Origin: Scytalidium lignicola | Taxonomy: Eukaryota; Ascomycota; Leotiomycetes | Length of the DNA stretch: 64,000 nt | Reading direction: 5' to 3' | Assembly: GCA_002812745.2 (NCBI GenBank) | Contig: NCSJ02000081.1 | Coordinates: 82,939-146,938 of the forward strand | Shown here: in pieces, positions 24,984 through 35,375 of the stretch | Layout: every line of letters starts with the position of its first letter | How positions within the stretch are numbered: position 1 is the first letter of the stretch | Position numbers and translations under genes: made by a program | The notes under the pieces: model-generated | What the model saw: the letters and a program-made list of their open reading frames with translations, nothing else | Databases searched by the model: none | Told to the model about the DNA's origin: nothing

Positions 24984-26748
24984 ATGGCGGAAACCGTGGG
25001 TTTAGTGCTGGCAGTTGTCGGTACATACGATACATGCTTAGGCGCATATCACCTCGTATCCGGCATCGCTCATCATAAAGATGCAGCACTCATGGCAACA
25101 TGTCAACTTCGAATAGAAAGAGGGAAATTCTGGAACTGGGGGCTTAAGTGGGGCTTGGCAAGACAAGAAGGTATCGATTTCGTGCCAACAAAGGTGGACG
25201 TTGAAGAAGAATTNAAAAAGTGAATATGTCAGAGATCTCGTGACATCTTCACTTGATGGGATCAAAACACTCTTGACAGATGCCGAGGGGCTCGTTAATA
25301 GATATGGCCTACGAGATAATAGCGGAGAGGAAACGAGTGACTATGTTCAATTGACAATGCGATTAAAGTCAAGAGCTTCAGAACTTGGGAATGCCATATC
25401 CTTCAGGGGTCGGGAGAGAAAGGGTGTAAATCCGATAAAGAGATTTAGATGGACTATTTCGGACGAGGGGAAGTTTGAGAAGCTTATCAAGAGATTGGTC
25501 TATTTCAACAACGCACTTTATCAAGTCTTACCGGTCAAACAACGACAGTCTCTAGCAATCGCCCTGCCTAGCGTTGTTCTTTCTGGAAATCACGACCCTT
25601 CAGCGTTGAAATCGATCGCCGCTATCTCATCTACTAGTACCGCTAAGCTATCAATACCACTGACTCAAGCATCCAGCGTTAAAGAACTCTCGGCTAGTCT
25701 AGATGTTCAGATAGAAAACCGAGTAGAACTTCACATGAAGCTGCAGCGTTCATATCTTCAAACCCCTGTTTCTCTCACTGCTGAACCTCGAGGTATCAAG
25801 CAGTCCATCTTAGAAACCCCAGGTAGACAAAACCGGCAAGTACTAGTTGAATGGCGACAACTAAACCCCGAATGGTCTACTTCAATACGCCAACTGATGA
25901 TAAAGCGCCTTGACAATACCGCTCAACTCCTTCACGCCTCAAGTAAAGATCCAACATATTGTGTTCTCGACTGCGCTGGTTTCGTTGAGGAACCTGGGTC
26001 AGAGACTATCGGATTTGTCTCCTATATACCCCATTCCATCTCTTTACCACATCCAAGATTTCAATCACTAGATTCCTGGATCAATAAACAGGACGAAAAT
26101 AAACCCGACCTTGGAGATCGATTTGACTTAGCCAAGAAACTAGCAATATCAATTTACCAAATAAATACCAGCGGCTGGCTTCACAAGAACATTCGTAGCA
26201 GCAACGTTCTTTTCTTTTCTGAGGATACAGCACCGGGAACATTCACTACTAAAACACCATACCTGATTGGGTTTGGAAACGCTCGTCCTGATAATGACAA
26301 GCCAAATGCCCAAACAATCGAGCAGTTGGCTGTACCTGGCTCAGCGTTTGACAAATATCTCCCTCCTATCTATCAGAATGGTGGTTATAGGTACCGTCAA
26401 ACATTTGATGTCTACAGCTTTGGAATTTTACTCATCGAAATCGCAAGGTGGGAACCGATTGCTTCTGCACGAAAGCCGGGCACGGATACAATGCATAGAT
26501 ATCACAGGAGGGCAATGTCAACTGCTGAACAAGTACTAGGAGAGGAAGTAGGTGCTATTTATCAAGGTGTTGTATTAAAATGCCTAACTCGACTCAATAG
26601 AGATGAAGAAAATACTAAGCAATTAGGGGCAGTTGATCTAAATACTGATGATGGATACGAGAGTGACGAGGAGTTTGGAAAACAGATGGATGATAATGAA
26701 TGGTTTTATTGGAACGTTATCAATGTTCTTGAGCAGTGCAGAGCTTGA
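24984..26748 (+). CDS. HeLo-domain protein with C-terminal pseudokinase
   Basis: Intronless, 587 aa if the single N at 25214 is ignored. The N-terminus (MAETVGLVLAVVGTYDTCL, then LMATCQLRIERGKFWNWG, then GIKTLLTDAEGLVNRYGL) is a HeLo (prion-inhibition and propagation) domain over about 220 residues; its first helix is hydrophobic as in pore-forming HeLo proteins. The C-terminal 300 residues follow a kinase fold (LVEWRQL, SGWLHKNIRSSNVLF, PYLIGFGNAR, FDVYSFGILLIEIARWE). Both catalytic aspartates are gone: HRD is HKN and DFG is GFG. That makes it a pseudokinase. The N sits before an A run; removing it gives EEELKSEYVRD, while keeping it creates a false frameshift and stop at 25223. HeLo domains execute membrane-targeted cell death in fungi, so a regulated-death effector is a reasonable inference. 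No C-terminal amyloid motif is evident. Confidence 0.85.
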
Positions 26749-27299
26749 GCAAGATGAGAGTGGGAAAAGAACACTCCGTTTCTACTGGTTATCACAAGTC
26801 TGGGATCGGACTAACTACTCCATAACTTGGCTTCTAACCTGTGTATGTGTTAAGAGATGGCTAGACTTCAGAATTGATGCGTAGGGAAGATAAAAGATCA
26901 CACTGGTCTTCGGCAACGAAGTGTTCATAACGCTATATAGTTAAGGAGGGGGGGTATTTAAGATGGAGAGAATTGGCAATAGAGGAATTAGTCAGTACCA
27001 GCGATCATGTAGCTCAGGTGCCTCGACTCAAGCTCCTATAGCTGGTGATCACCGGTCACCTTCAACAGTTAACAATGTCTTTATTCATCTGTATTATTAG
27101 TTTTGCGTGCTATTTACAGATATAACAGAAGATAGATCGCATTCGGCCCGGTATCAACAATTACCTCTGCCGAAACATACTTTGTGGTCTAACTTATCAT
27201 TAACCAGTAGATGGTGTGTAGATTTAGGATCTGTACTTAGCATTTAAGGTGTTGTCAGTCTCACGTTTCTCTTAATCCTTGTTATTTCCGACTTTTATT
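26749..27299. other. Spacer downstream of the HeLo gene
   Basis: Normal-GC sequence without a recognisable gene. A GGGGGGG run near 26947 and simple pyrimidine tracts are the only notable features. Confidence 0.45.
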
Positions 27300-28190
27300 T
27301 ATTTCAGATCCATTTTTCTTTAGAACCTTACTCATTACATAACATATAATTCTTGTAAACCTCACATTTAACTAAGGTACTAGTTAAAAATCATGCTTTT
27401 GTCATAGATTATTAAGTTTATATTTTATTTTTAAGCAAAGATAACATATATGTTTAATATTCTTTTAGCTTATAGACTATTTATTATATATTTTCTTTTT
27501 TTCTAGCTTTATAGCTGTTGTTTTACGCTAATCCTCACTTTACTTTGCGTGAACGCCAAGTTATAGCGTATGTAACATCTTGCTGCTTTGCTCATCTTCG
27601 CTTTACTTTAACCTTACCTTTCTTCACAAACCTTACATATTCTTTACTACTTTACCTTTGCTCATTAATTTTGCTTAGGATACAATCATGCTCGCTTGAT
27701 ACAATCGAAAGTGTTAACTCTTAGTGAGAAGGATTTAAGAAGGTTAAAAGAGGCTTCTAAGAAAGAGAGAAAAGGAGTTATAATAAGTTTCTAGTATCAG
27801 AATAAGCTTTTAAACTAATTATCTTAATGTTGTATATTAATGTTATTACAAAGGTGAAGTTAAAATTTTGCTTTATAATATACTTCTGATTTTGCTTTTT
27901 GTTATAATTATTTTTTCNTTTTAAGTTCNTTTTTTATCGTTTGTTTTTTTTNGTTATTTATCTTAACTATTCTTATTTCTTGACTATTCTTATTTATTTT
28001 TAACATTTTACTTTTTATCATTATACTTGTTGATTTACTAAGTAAATAATATNAAAAAACTTCTTTTTATTCAGTTTATTGTAAATTTTCCTTTTATTTT
28101 AAAAGTTATAATATATTTTTCTTATAATCATGAAAACTATTATTTTAAGATAAACAAGAAAAAAGCAATAAATNAAAAAAGTAAAAATAA
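27300..28190. repeat. AT-rich RIP-degraded relic
   Basis: A pyrimidine-rich, AT-rich block with several single Ns next to T or A homopolymers (27918, 27929, 27952, 28053, 28174). No open frame with family-like sequence and no terminal repeats found. Confidence 0.5.
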
Positions 28191-29284
28191 TGTACCACCC
28201 TGGATTCGATCCCCTTGTTTCTCGGGGTCGCGTCGTATCGGCCAAGATACGAGCGTGAGCCCAGCTTGACTTCCTCACCTCCACCATCGTACCATCGCAA
28301 TCCTCACAGCAGTTCCTCAACGGTGGGAGCAAGCTCCTTGCATTCCCCTTGTGCGGTATAACTTGGCCAATCCAAGAAATGCCTCATAACGACGTGGCTA
28401 GCTTCTGCCTTGTTCCACCGGAGATTGCACAGCAGTCGTAGTCTACAGGAGGATAAGAGAGTACAACGTAGGGCGGTGATCGTGTCTCTGGCAGGTTAGA
28501 TCTGCCTCAGATTTGGAAGAATATTATGCACAAAGCAATGGAGGTGGAGGTTTTGTCGTCAATCTCGGCGTAATTATAGGTGGGATTACGCAGCGTGTAT
28601 AAGAATGGATGGATCTGCCTCGACTCTGCTCCAAGCCTTCTTGGCAAAATCTGCTCTGCCTGTTTCAGCAAATGGCTGTCCTCGACTGACAGCAAGGACT
28701 TGCCATGCTTATATGCCGTGAAACCAGCTGAGAATTAACTGGGCAAGAGCAGTCGATTCGAGGAAATTCTGTGATAAGGGGTTATGGTGAGATTAATCTC
28801 CGCAAGTAGGAGTTTGGGGCCGCTTTCCCTGCAAGTGTTTAATACATTCTGCTATGTTCGCCAGCCATAACTGAGGGTGAAGATCTGCAAGAGCACTTCT
28901 TATATGAACCCAGGCATTTCCCTCTTGAAATTTGCCCCTCTAGAACAAGATCAAGCATTCGGCCCTCTACGTACCATGGATAGTTTTATCTTCCTCGAAC
29001 CCCTAACGCTCTTAACTAGCCAAGTTCCCCGTCTGCCAAGTGCATTCACGGCTTTAATTGTATCTGGAGGACCAATTGGACTTGTTTCTGTTTATCAAAC
29101 CGCCTTGCAGCTTAATCCACGGAACAAGATGTAGGAAAATCATATGATCAAAGACTGAGATATCTGTGATCCCTCCCAGAAAAGACACTCCCCAGATCAG
29201 CATTGTAGAGGTGACACCGTTCAGGAGCAAAGTACATGTTGAGATTGTTATCACAATAATTATGTCTAACATCTTCGAGGGAGC
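28191..29284. other. Region upstream of the Myb-like pseudogene
   Basis: Normal GC. Two hairpins lie at 28214-28255, see the rejected list. A frame at 28877-29134 is in the same phase as the downstream pseudogene and may be its damaged 5' end, but its sequence is not recognisable. Confidence 0.35.
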
Positions 29285-31030
29285 TTGACAGCAACACGAT
29301 ATTCTCTGAATAGCGACGACGACAACTTGTTGACTATAGTTGAGCTCCTATCAGGTGTAAAGTTGAATAGCGTTTTGGCAAACGCAAACTCTAACAGCGA
29401 GGGCAACGATGGCTTTCTTGATATAGATGAGGTTGCTGGCTTACAGTATCAGAGCGTCTTAACATATGCGAAACTGAACTCTGGTGGCATTAAGAAGGTC
29501 TACGACGGAGCCTGAAATGATATTCTTATTAATTCTAGTTGTTTAACAAGAGGAAGCACTTAAGGTGAGCAAGCCTCTGTCTTGTAGTTCAGCCTGGACT
29601 TCTTATTTACACAATCTTAGATCTGATTATCCTCAGTGATAACGAGTCTGTGGGAGCAGAATCTGACTGACTATGGTAATCTTGATGTTGGCCTTACAAT
29701 GAAAAGTAATTTGTATTCTCCACACGCTGCAAATAGTAACCTGGTAGACAGGGATAGTTCCGGCTCTGACTTAGGAATTATACTCATCTCTGATCATCTT
29801 ATCATTGACCGTTATAGCAACAGTGACGATAGTGACAATTGTGTAGTCGATGGTGCCAAGCCTTCGCTTGCTGCTGATTGTCCAAGGTCAGCCTCTCTTA
29901 GCTATGAGTTTGCCACACACCAAGCCAGCCGTTTACAGGCGGACACCAAGCTTATACAAAGGAGTGCGAGTTACGTTGGCCTCAATGTTATGAAAGAGGT
30001 GGAAGACGAAGGTATGGATACCTTCGTTAGAGGAAATGATGACCACGATGTTGAGATTCGCTTTACGAAGAGATCACATTCACCTGCTGTCTCTTGCAAT
30101 AATTCAGCCTCCGATAGCAACGTTTCCGTTTTGCAGTTGCAGGAAAGCCAACACGACTCTGCCCAATACCCACTGAGCCTAGTTACAGCGTGTTTCAAAC
30201 ATTCAGATTTAAGGAACAGCCCTTTACCAAAGCATCATCACCAACAAAGAGTTACCAAAAGTTTCCGACACATGGGATCACGCACACCAGCTCCCACCGA
30301 ATTGGCTAGTGCTGCTTCGATCACCCTCGAATCCAAGGACCTTGAAGAACCCTAGTCATGCGCTTTAAGCACAGCTCTACGCTAAAAACGAGAAGTTCGC
30401 GACATTAATCAGGAAATGGTTGATGATGGAAGCTCTGATGATTCTAACGACGAAGATTATATTGATATGAGCGACGTTGCCGCCTCTGAGATGGGAAGTC
30501 GACTATGTTCTTGGAAACGGGCCAAGCGGGCGAAGGACACGGAATACAATGATGTAGAAACCCCTTCTACTCATTCGCTTAACGTTTTATGTTAAGCTAT
30601 TGCAACCGCCGTTAACAGCAGTATACAGGAGAGTGAAGAGATTCCTATTCATAGATACTTGACATTAAAGACTATCGAATCGAAGGTTGTGTACTGCTTT
30701 ACATTTTCTCAAGAATCATTACCAGAATCTAGTGGAACGTTACAAAGACGAGGTATTACAAGGGGTATCTCTAGGAGAAGTGACAGGAGAGACTCAGAAC
30801 GATTGCCTGAGCAAGGACGGGATATGAGCAGACCTGTGAGGTATTCGCGATTTTCGTTTGAAGAAGATGAACTTCTACTGGAATTAAAAGAAGAGGGTTT
30901 ATCGTGGGATGAGATTTCAGACCGCTTCCCGGAGAGGAGCAAGGGGATGTTGCAGGTACACTACAGTACCAAGTTAAAGCCTCGTTCGAAGACGTCCAAG
31001 AATATAAAGAAACGTCGGAGGTCTAGGTGA
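29285..31030 (+). pseudogene. RIP-inactivated Myb/SANT-like DNA-binding protein gene
   Basis: One reading frame can be followed for 1.75 kb (segments 29285-29515, 29636-30355, 30356-30658 and 30659-31030 are all in the same phase). It is broken only by in-frame TAA, TAG and TGA codons, which are one transition away from Gln or Arg codons; no indel is needed. The C-terminus has a Myb/SANT-like module (FSFEEDELLLELKEEGLSW, then ISDRFPERSKGMLQVHYSTK) followed by a basic tail (KNIKKRRRSR). The middle is Ser/Asp-rich with an acidic segment (SSDDSNDEDYIDMSD). Proteins of this layout are common, often multicopy, in Leotiomycetes. The pattern of clean stops without frameshifts is what RIP on a duplicated gene produces. 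Confidence 0.65.
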
Positions 31031-31625
31031 GTTGAGGGATCAGATGCCATAGGTGGAACAACACAGCAGAAAGTGAAGGTGTCATTAGAAGAAGACATGG
31101 GGTGCGCCGTCTTTATCAGAAACATTTAATGTACTATACAATAAGTTGCGCGTTCAGTAGCATACGTGATATCATGTATTGTGCTGTTTTCCCAAACTAA
31201 ATACAGCGAACCCTCCAAAACGCCCACAATGCTGATTGTTAGGACTGGTCTCGCCTATGCAGTACTGTTTTTGTGTCGGCAATCTCCGTATACGTCGCCG
31301 CATACGGAGTTCTCTTGTGATACTAAATATATCGCAGGTCTAATTAAGCCTAGACCCACCAGAATCTTCGTCACTGATTTGCCAGAGAGCCATGATTCGA
31401 CCTATCGAACAGGCCGTGCGCTGTCTCTAGTGAAAAAGCCTGGATTTACCAGTCTTTATTCACCCAAAAGGTGAGTGAGGCAGATTTCGCGTCCACTTCC
31501 CGCCTGGTTGTCGGCATCGCTCGGCATTTCCCAGTTGGCCAGTTACATCGGCCAGCTTAACCCCTATATGTACTATCCCAATAACGACACCCCGAAGGCT
31601 CCCGTCTCCTCGACCCAAACTAGTA
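31031..31625. other. Spacer with a small perfect hairpin
   Basis: No supported gene. At 31284-31309 CTCCGTAT pairs perfectly with ATACGGAG around a 10-nt loop. It sits 3' of both flanking genes and could be a terminator-like structure or chance. Confidence 0.35.
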
Positions 31626-32597
31626 TCAAAAGAGGGAAATCCCGCTTGATATGTCTAGATTTCGAAGGTTAGGGAAGCGTGGAATTTTAGACATTTCCGT
31701 TCCAAAAGATTGTGGGTCGATTAGGACAGGACTTGACACCCATATTAAGGATTCAAGGGTTGGCGCACATTGCCGCAAAATACTTGTACACAGTGGACCT
31801 GTTTCTCCTCGCCAAGCTGAATCTTCAATAATATCCCATAGGAGCTCAAGGTAGAGGGATCGCAGAGGCCACGCCCCATTTAGCTGATCGATCTCAAACT
31901 GTTCTTCAACTGGAACCCTATATAACCTGAGGTGCCTGATATTCGATGAAACAAGTTCATTGTAGAACTGTTTAGGTAGGGGTACGAAATCGTCCCAACC
32001 TAAGAAGTCCAGATTTGGCAGCACCTTGCGATGTGAGAGCAGGTGTCCTATCGAATCGATGTAGGAACCATAATAAAAATCAGACAATTTTGCTAACCGT
32101 TGGATTCTCTCTTCTCTGGGAAGTGCGTTAAACTCTCGGGAAAGTTTAATGTCATGACGAAAAGTGATCCAACGAGAATCTGTAGCAATTGTAACACGAC
32201 GGATACATGCCCCAAGAGAAGGCCGAGAAGTAAAGCCATTGCTTTTTGATGATACCCGTTCCAACACCTCATCTTGAAGAACCTTGATTAACCCGAAACT
32301 AGAATCGCTGTAGGTCAAGTTAACATTGGCGTATTGGCGCGAACGAGCCCACTGCCGGCAATCGCTGTTCACGAGTGCAAGATTTGCAAGATTGGAAGAG
32401 CTCAAATACGAGAGAATTATTGTCAGGATTTCGAAGGGCAGCTGGAAAAGCCGCGAAGAGGATTTCGGGGCACGTCCTTCCATGACACGATCGAGCGAGA
32501 GCGGTAAAGGAGGAACTATATCGCTTTCGTAATCATCTTTCACTCCAGAAAGCATGGGTAGCAAGAGTCGCATCATATTTTCAGGATCAGGAGCCAT
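31626..32597 (-). CDS. F-box protein, probably C-terminally truncated
   Basis: A 323-aa frame starting at the ATG at 32597. An F-box lies at about residues 47-95 (RLFQLPFEILTIILSYL, then NLALVNSDCRQWARSR). It is followed by a region with LRR-like spacing (IRHLRLYRVPV, LRSLYLELL, LESLIWVSSP, FPNLRNLDIS). Fungal F-box/LRR-like proteins of this type are usually roughly twice as long, and this one stops in the middle of a repeat with no obvious splice donor nearby. F-box proteins recruit substrates to SCF ubiquitin ligases through Skp1; the target is unknown. The gene may be a truncated, possibly still expressed, paralogue. Confidence 0.7.
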   Translation of the reverse strand: MAPDPENMMRLLLPMLSGVKDDYESDIVPPLPLSLDRVMEGRAPKSSSRLFQLPFEILTIILSYLSSSNLANLALVNSDCRQWARSRQYANVNLTYSDSSFGLIKVLQDEVLERVSSKSNGFTSRPSLGACIRRVTIATDSRWITFRHDIKLSREFNALPREERIQRLAKLSDFYYGSYIDSIGHLLSHRKVLPNLDFLGWDDFVPLPKQFYNELVSSNIRHLRLYRVPVEEQFEIDQLNGAWPLRSLYLELLWDIIEDSAWRGETGPLCTSILRQCAPTLESLIWVSSPVLIDPQSFGTEMSKIPRFPNLRNLDISSGISLF

Positions 32598-33342
32598 TTT
32601 CGCAGTGTTGAAGAATGGTATTTAGCAGGAATGGAGGCTTGATGAAGAGATTTGCTGATGAAATGCATGCGTCTGACACGATTTCCTAATCTGATTCCCC
32701 GCCATAAGATTTCATGGCATTATCAGGCGCGCCAGAGCTATATAGAAGGGCTGGTAGCGGTTCTGCTACCTGCGGGCCCTTGCGAAGGTTATAAACATCA
32801 GTCGCACGAGATCAGCATGCCTCCATATTGAATACAGAGCATGAAACAATGCACTAGGCTGGTCAACTACTAAGTAAATAATTCCTTACCGACCCGGCTT
32901 CAGCAATTTTCAGCTCTGCGGGTGTCTTTCGGCATCCGAGTGGCGAATGCTGTTCACCGTCATCCGCAGGCCAGCCCAGGGGGGTGTGCTCAGGACGTTC
33001 AGCTTAGTCTCAGGGAAATTCACCCTAGGCTCAAGTTGATTATTCTTACAAACTGTTACAAGATATCCTTACAGGTTATTGCAAGTTATTATAAGCTATT
33101 CTCACAAGTTTGTTGATTACCCAATGGGTTTAAGGGTTTCCCCCTCACCGGGATATCGGAATTTAGCCCCACCCACTCTTATCTATCTTATCTTTAATGC
33201 AATTTACTGAGAGTAGTCGTTCTCTAGAATACTATTCAACCTAGAATAGCTCTCATCTCGGGCATTGATAATATACCATCAAACGTACGCTTGCCAAAAG
33301 GACAGATATAGACCCGCCCGCAAAATTGATGTGGTTAAGAGC
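32598..33342. other. Divergent intergenic region of the F-box and Zn2Cys6 genes
   Basis: 745 bp of non-coding sequence. The part from about 33040 to 33110 has repeated short TTAC/TTATTRCAAG words. No TATA or known operator stands out. Confidence 0.4.
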
Positions 33343-35164
33343 ATGGCGCGACTCTCGGAGAGCTCTACCAATGCGATGATTTCCGGCCGTCGCGTGAGGC
33401 ACTCCCGAAATGGGTGTGTTCCTTGCAAGCAGCGACGATTGCGCTGCTCAGGTATGAACGAGGTTTTGCAAGTGACCACTGCTTGCCGATGCTAACAAGA
33501 TATAGAAGGACGGCCTTCATGTATACGATGTCTCAATGATGGACGATCTTGCGAGTATGTTCTGCGACTGATATGGAAAGAGGAAAGTTCGCGAAGAGGA
33601 GTCAAGCATGGGCGAGGGAAACATGCTGCGGTTTCGTTTGTCGACCCTACGCCAGCTTCGAACCTGCTTGAAATGACACAGTGGAATGCCCCCAGCAGAA
33701 GAAAGAGGCATTTTCTGAACACAACTTGTCAGGATGTGGATGCTACAGCTGTCCAACTGATCGCGCGGTTTGATGAGTCGGTAAAGAGGTGGCGCGTCCC
33801 GAGGCTCTATTACAGTCCTCGGACACTTGATCTCTCAACCGTGGATGGATTTCTTTTCCAATATTGTAAGTAGGGCATTTTGCGTGGACTTTTGATTAAC
33901 TCGCTAACTAATTCAGACGAAGCTCATGTCTGTCAAAGTCTTACGCTTGTCGATGACGCTTCCAATTGCTTTCGCCAGATAATACTGCCTCTTTCTTTAT
34001 CTTATGGGTGCGTCAAGGAATTGTTGCTAGCAGTTGGAGCCCTCTACTTGAGTCTTGACAAACCAACCGCCCCCCTCGATTATTATTCCCTTGCTTTGCA
34101 CCACAAGCAGAGAGCGTTGCACCAGCTTCGTCGCCACCTCACCTTGTTAGATATATCTTCAAGTGATCACATCCTAGCATCCATGCTTATGTTGTGTCTT
34201 TTAGACGTGAGTTAATACAGACTTCAAGGACTAGCTGATGTTAATTACATTCTCGCTATAGATAACAGATGGCTGCCAGACATCATGGTCAACCCATGTC
34301 TCAGCGGCTGCATCACTTATTGGAATGGGAAGCTACCTATCTATAGAACCATCCTTACTATCTTTTGTCTCTAGGTTTTTTGCTACTCGAGATGTGATGG
34401 GACGAAGTGCTTGTGGAAATAGATCAAAATTCCAAGAGATTGCTTGGGAGAACCCTCAAAATGTAAGTAGGCCTGGGTATCTTCGAACTCCTTTTAACAT
34501 GAGATAGGTCGATAAGACGGTCGGATGTTCTTTTGAGCTTCTTTCTATTATTTCATCCATTACGGACGTCTCCCGTCAAGTCGTAAGAAGACCTTGCTTG
34601 TATAAATCTCAAGCGACATGCTAACACACTCGTAAGGTTGAGAACGGGGAAGCTGATAATACAGAATTAATACAGCGCGTCGCAACTCTGAAGTCCCAGC
34701 TTAATAACCTTGTTCAACTATTACCGACAACAGACTCCAACCCACTAAAAGAAGAGTCAATCCTCGCTCAAAGCTCTTCTCTCATTCACAATGCCGCAAA
34801 AATCTATTTTTACACCGCGCTACATTCAGCCAGGCCCTCAACATATATCACACAAACCCTTGTTATGGAGCAAATGCTTATTATAAGTAGTATACCCTCA
34901 TTAAAATCCGCACATCTCTGGAGTATTTTCGTTACATCTCTCTACGCCTGCAATGATGAGCAAAGAGTTTTCTTTCTAGAACAGTTCGACAAGTTAGAGC
35001 TGTTGTCAGCGACAAGGGGCTCAACGCAAGCCGCTAAGTCTATTCTTCAGACCGTCTGGAAGAAGAGAGATCTAGAGGCAGATGTCAATGAAGTTTTGGA
35101 TCCTTGCGCCAGCGATTGGCTCAGATTTGTACGGCCGATGAGTGAGGGTTTGAATCTAGCGTAA
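33343..35164 (+). CDS. Zn(II)2Cys6 transcription factor, Fungal_trans_2 type
   Basis: Exons 33343-33451, 33506-33865, 33917-34206, 34262-34462, 34508-34582 and 34637-35164 splice in frame to 520 aa. The zinc cluster is split by the first intron: GCVPCKQRRLRCS then EGRPSCIRCLNDGRSC (C-x2-C-x6-C, then C-x2-C-x6-C). The basic RRVRHSRNG lead-in precedes it. The rest matches the helical fungal-specific regulatory domain 2: FQYYEAHVCQSLTLVDDASN, LLAVGALYLSL, HKQRALHQLRRHL and the VFFLEQF segment. Introns are 51-55 nt with GTAAGT or GTGAGT donors. It lies tail-to-tail, 211 bp, from a fructosyl-amino-acid oxidase gene whose divergent neighbour is an MFS transporter, so it is a natural candidate local regulator of those two. 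Confidence 0.85.
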
Positions 35165-35375
35165 ATAGTAGTGACATCGAACCAATAACTGAAATGTAAC
35201 GACACAAATATAAGAAACTTTACCTATTAGACAAATCCATGCGGAGATAATGATAATTCCTGCATAGAGAATGACATGTACGATAAGTATATTGCCCCTA
35301 TGGAATGCGTGCTTATTTTCTTACATGGACCTCAATATATCTCTTGGTACAGTCTCTAAAACGTATCTTACTGCG

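Noticed and set aside
28195..28290. tRNA-like sequence on the minus strand (GGATCGAATCC resembling a B box, with two neighbouring hairpins)
   Set aside because: The T-arm does not pair, no A box or acceptor stem closes around it, and the two hairpins (a CGTATC/GATACG stem and a CCCC/GGGG stem) do not form a cloverleaf.
31166..31474. 102-codon plus-strand frame between the Myb-like pseudogene and the F-box gene
   Set aside because: No domain, no similarity to the neighbouring pseudogene and no good start context.
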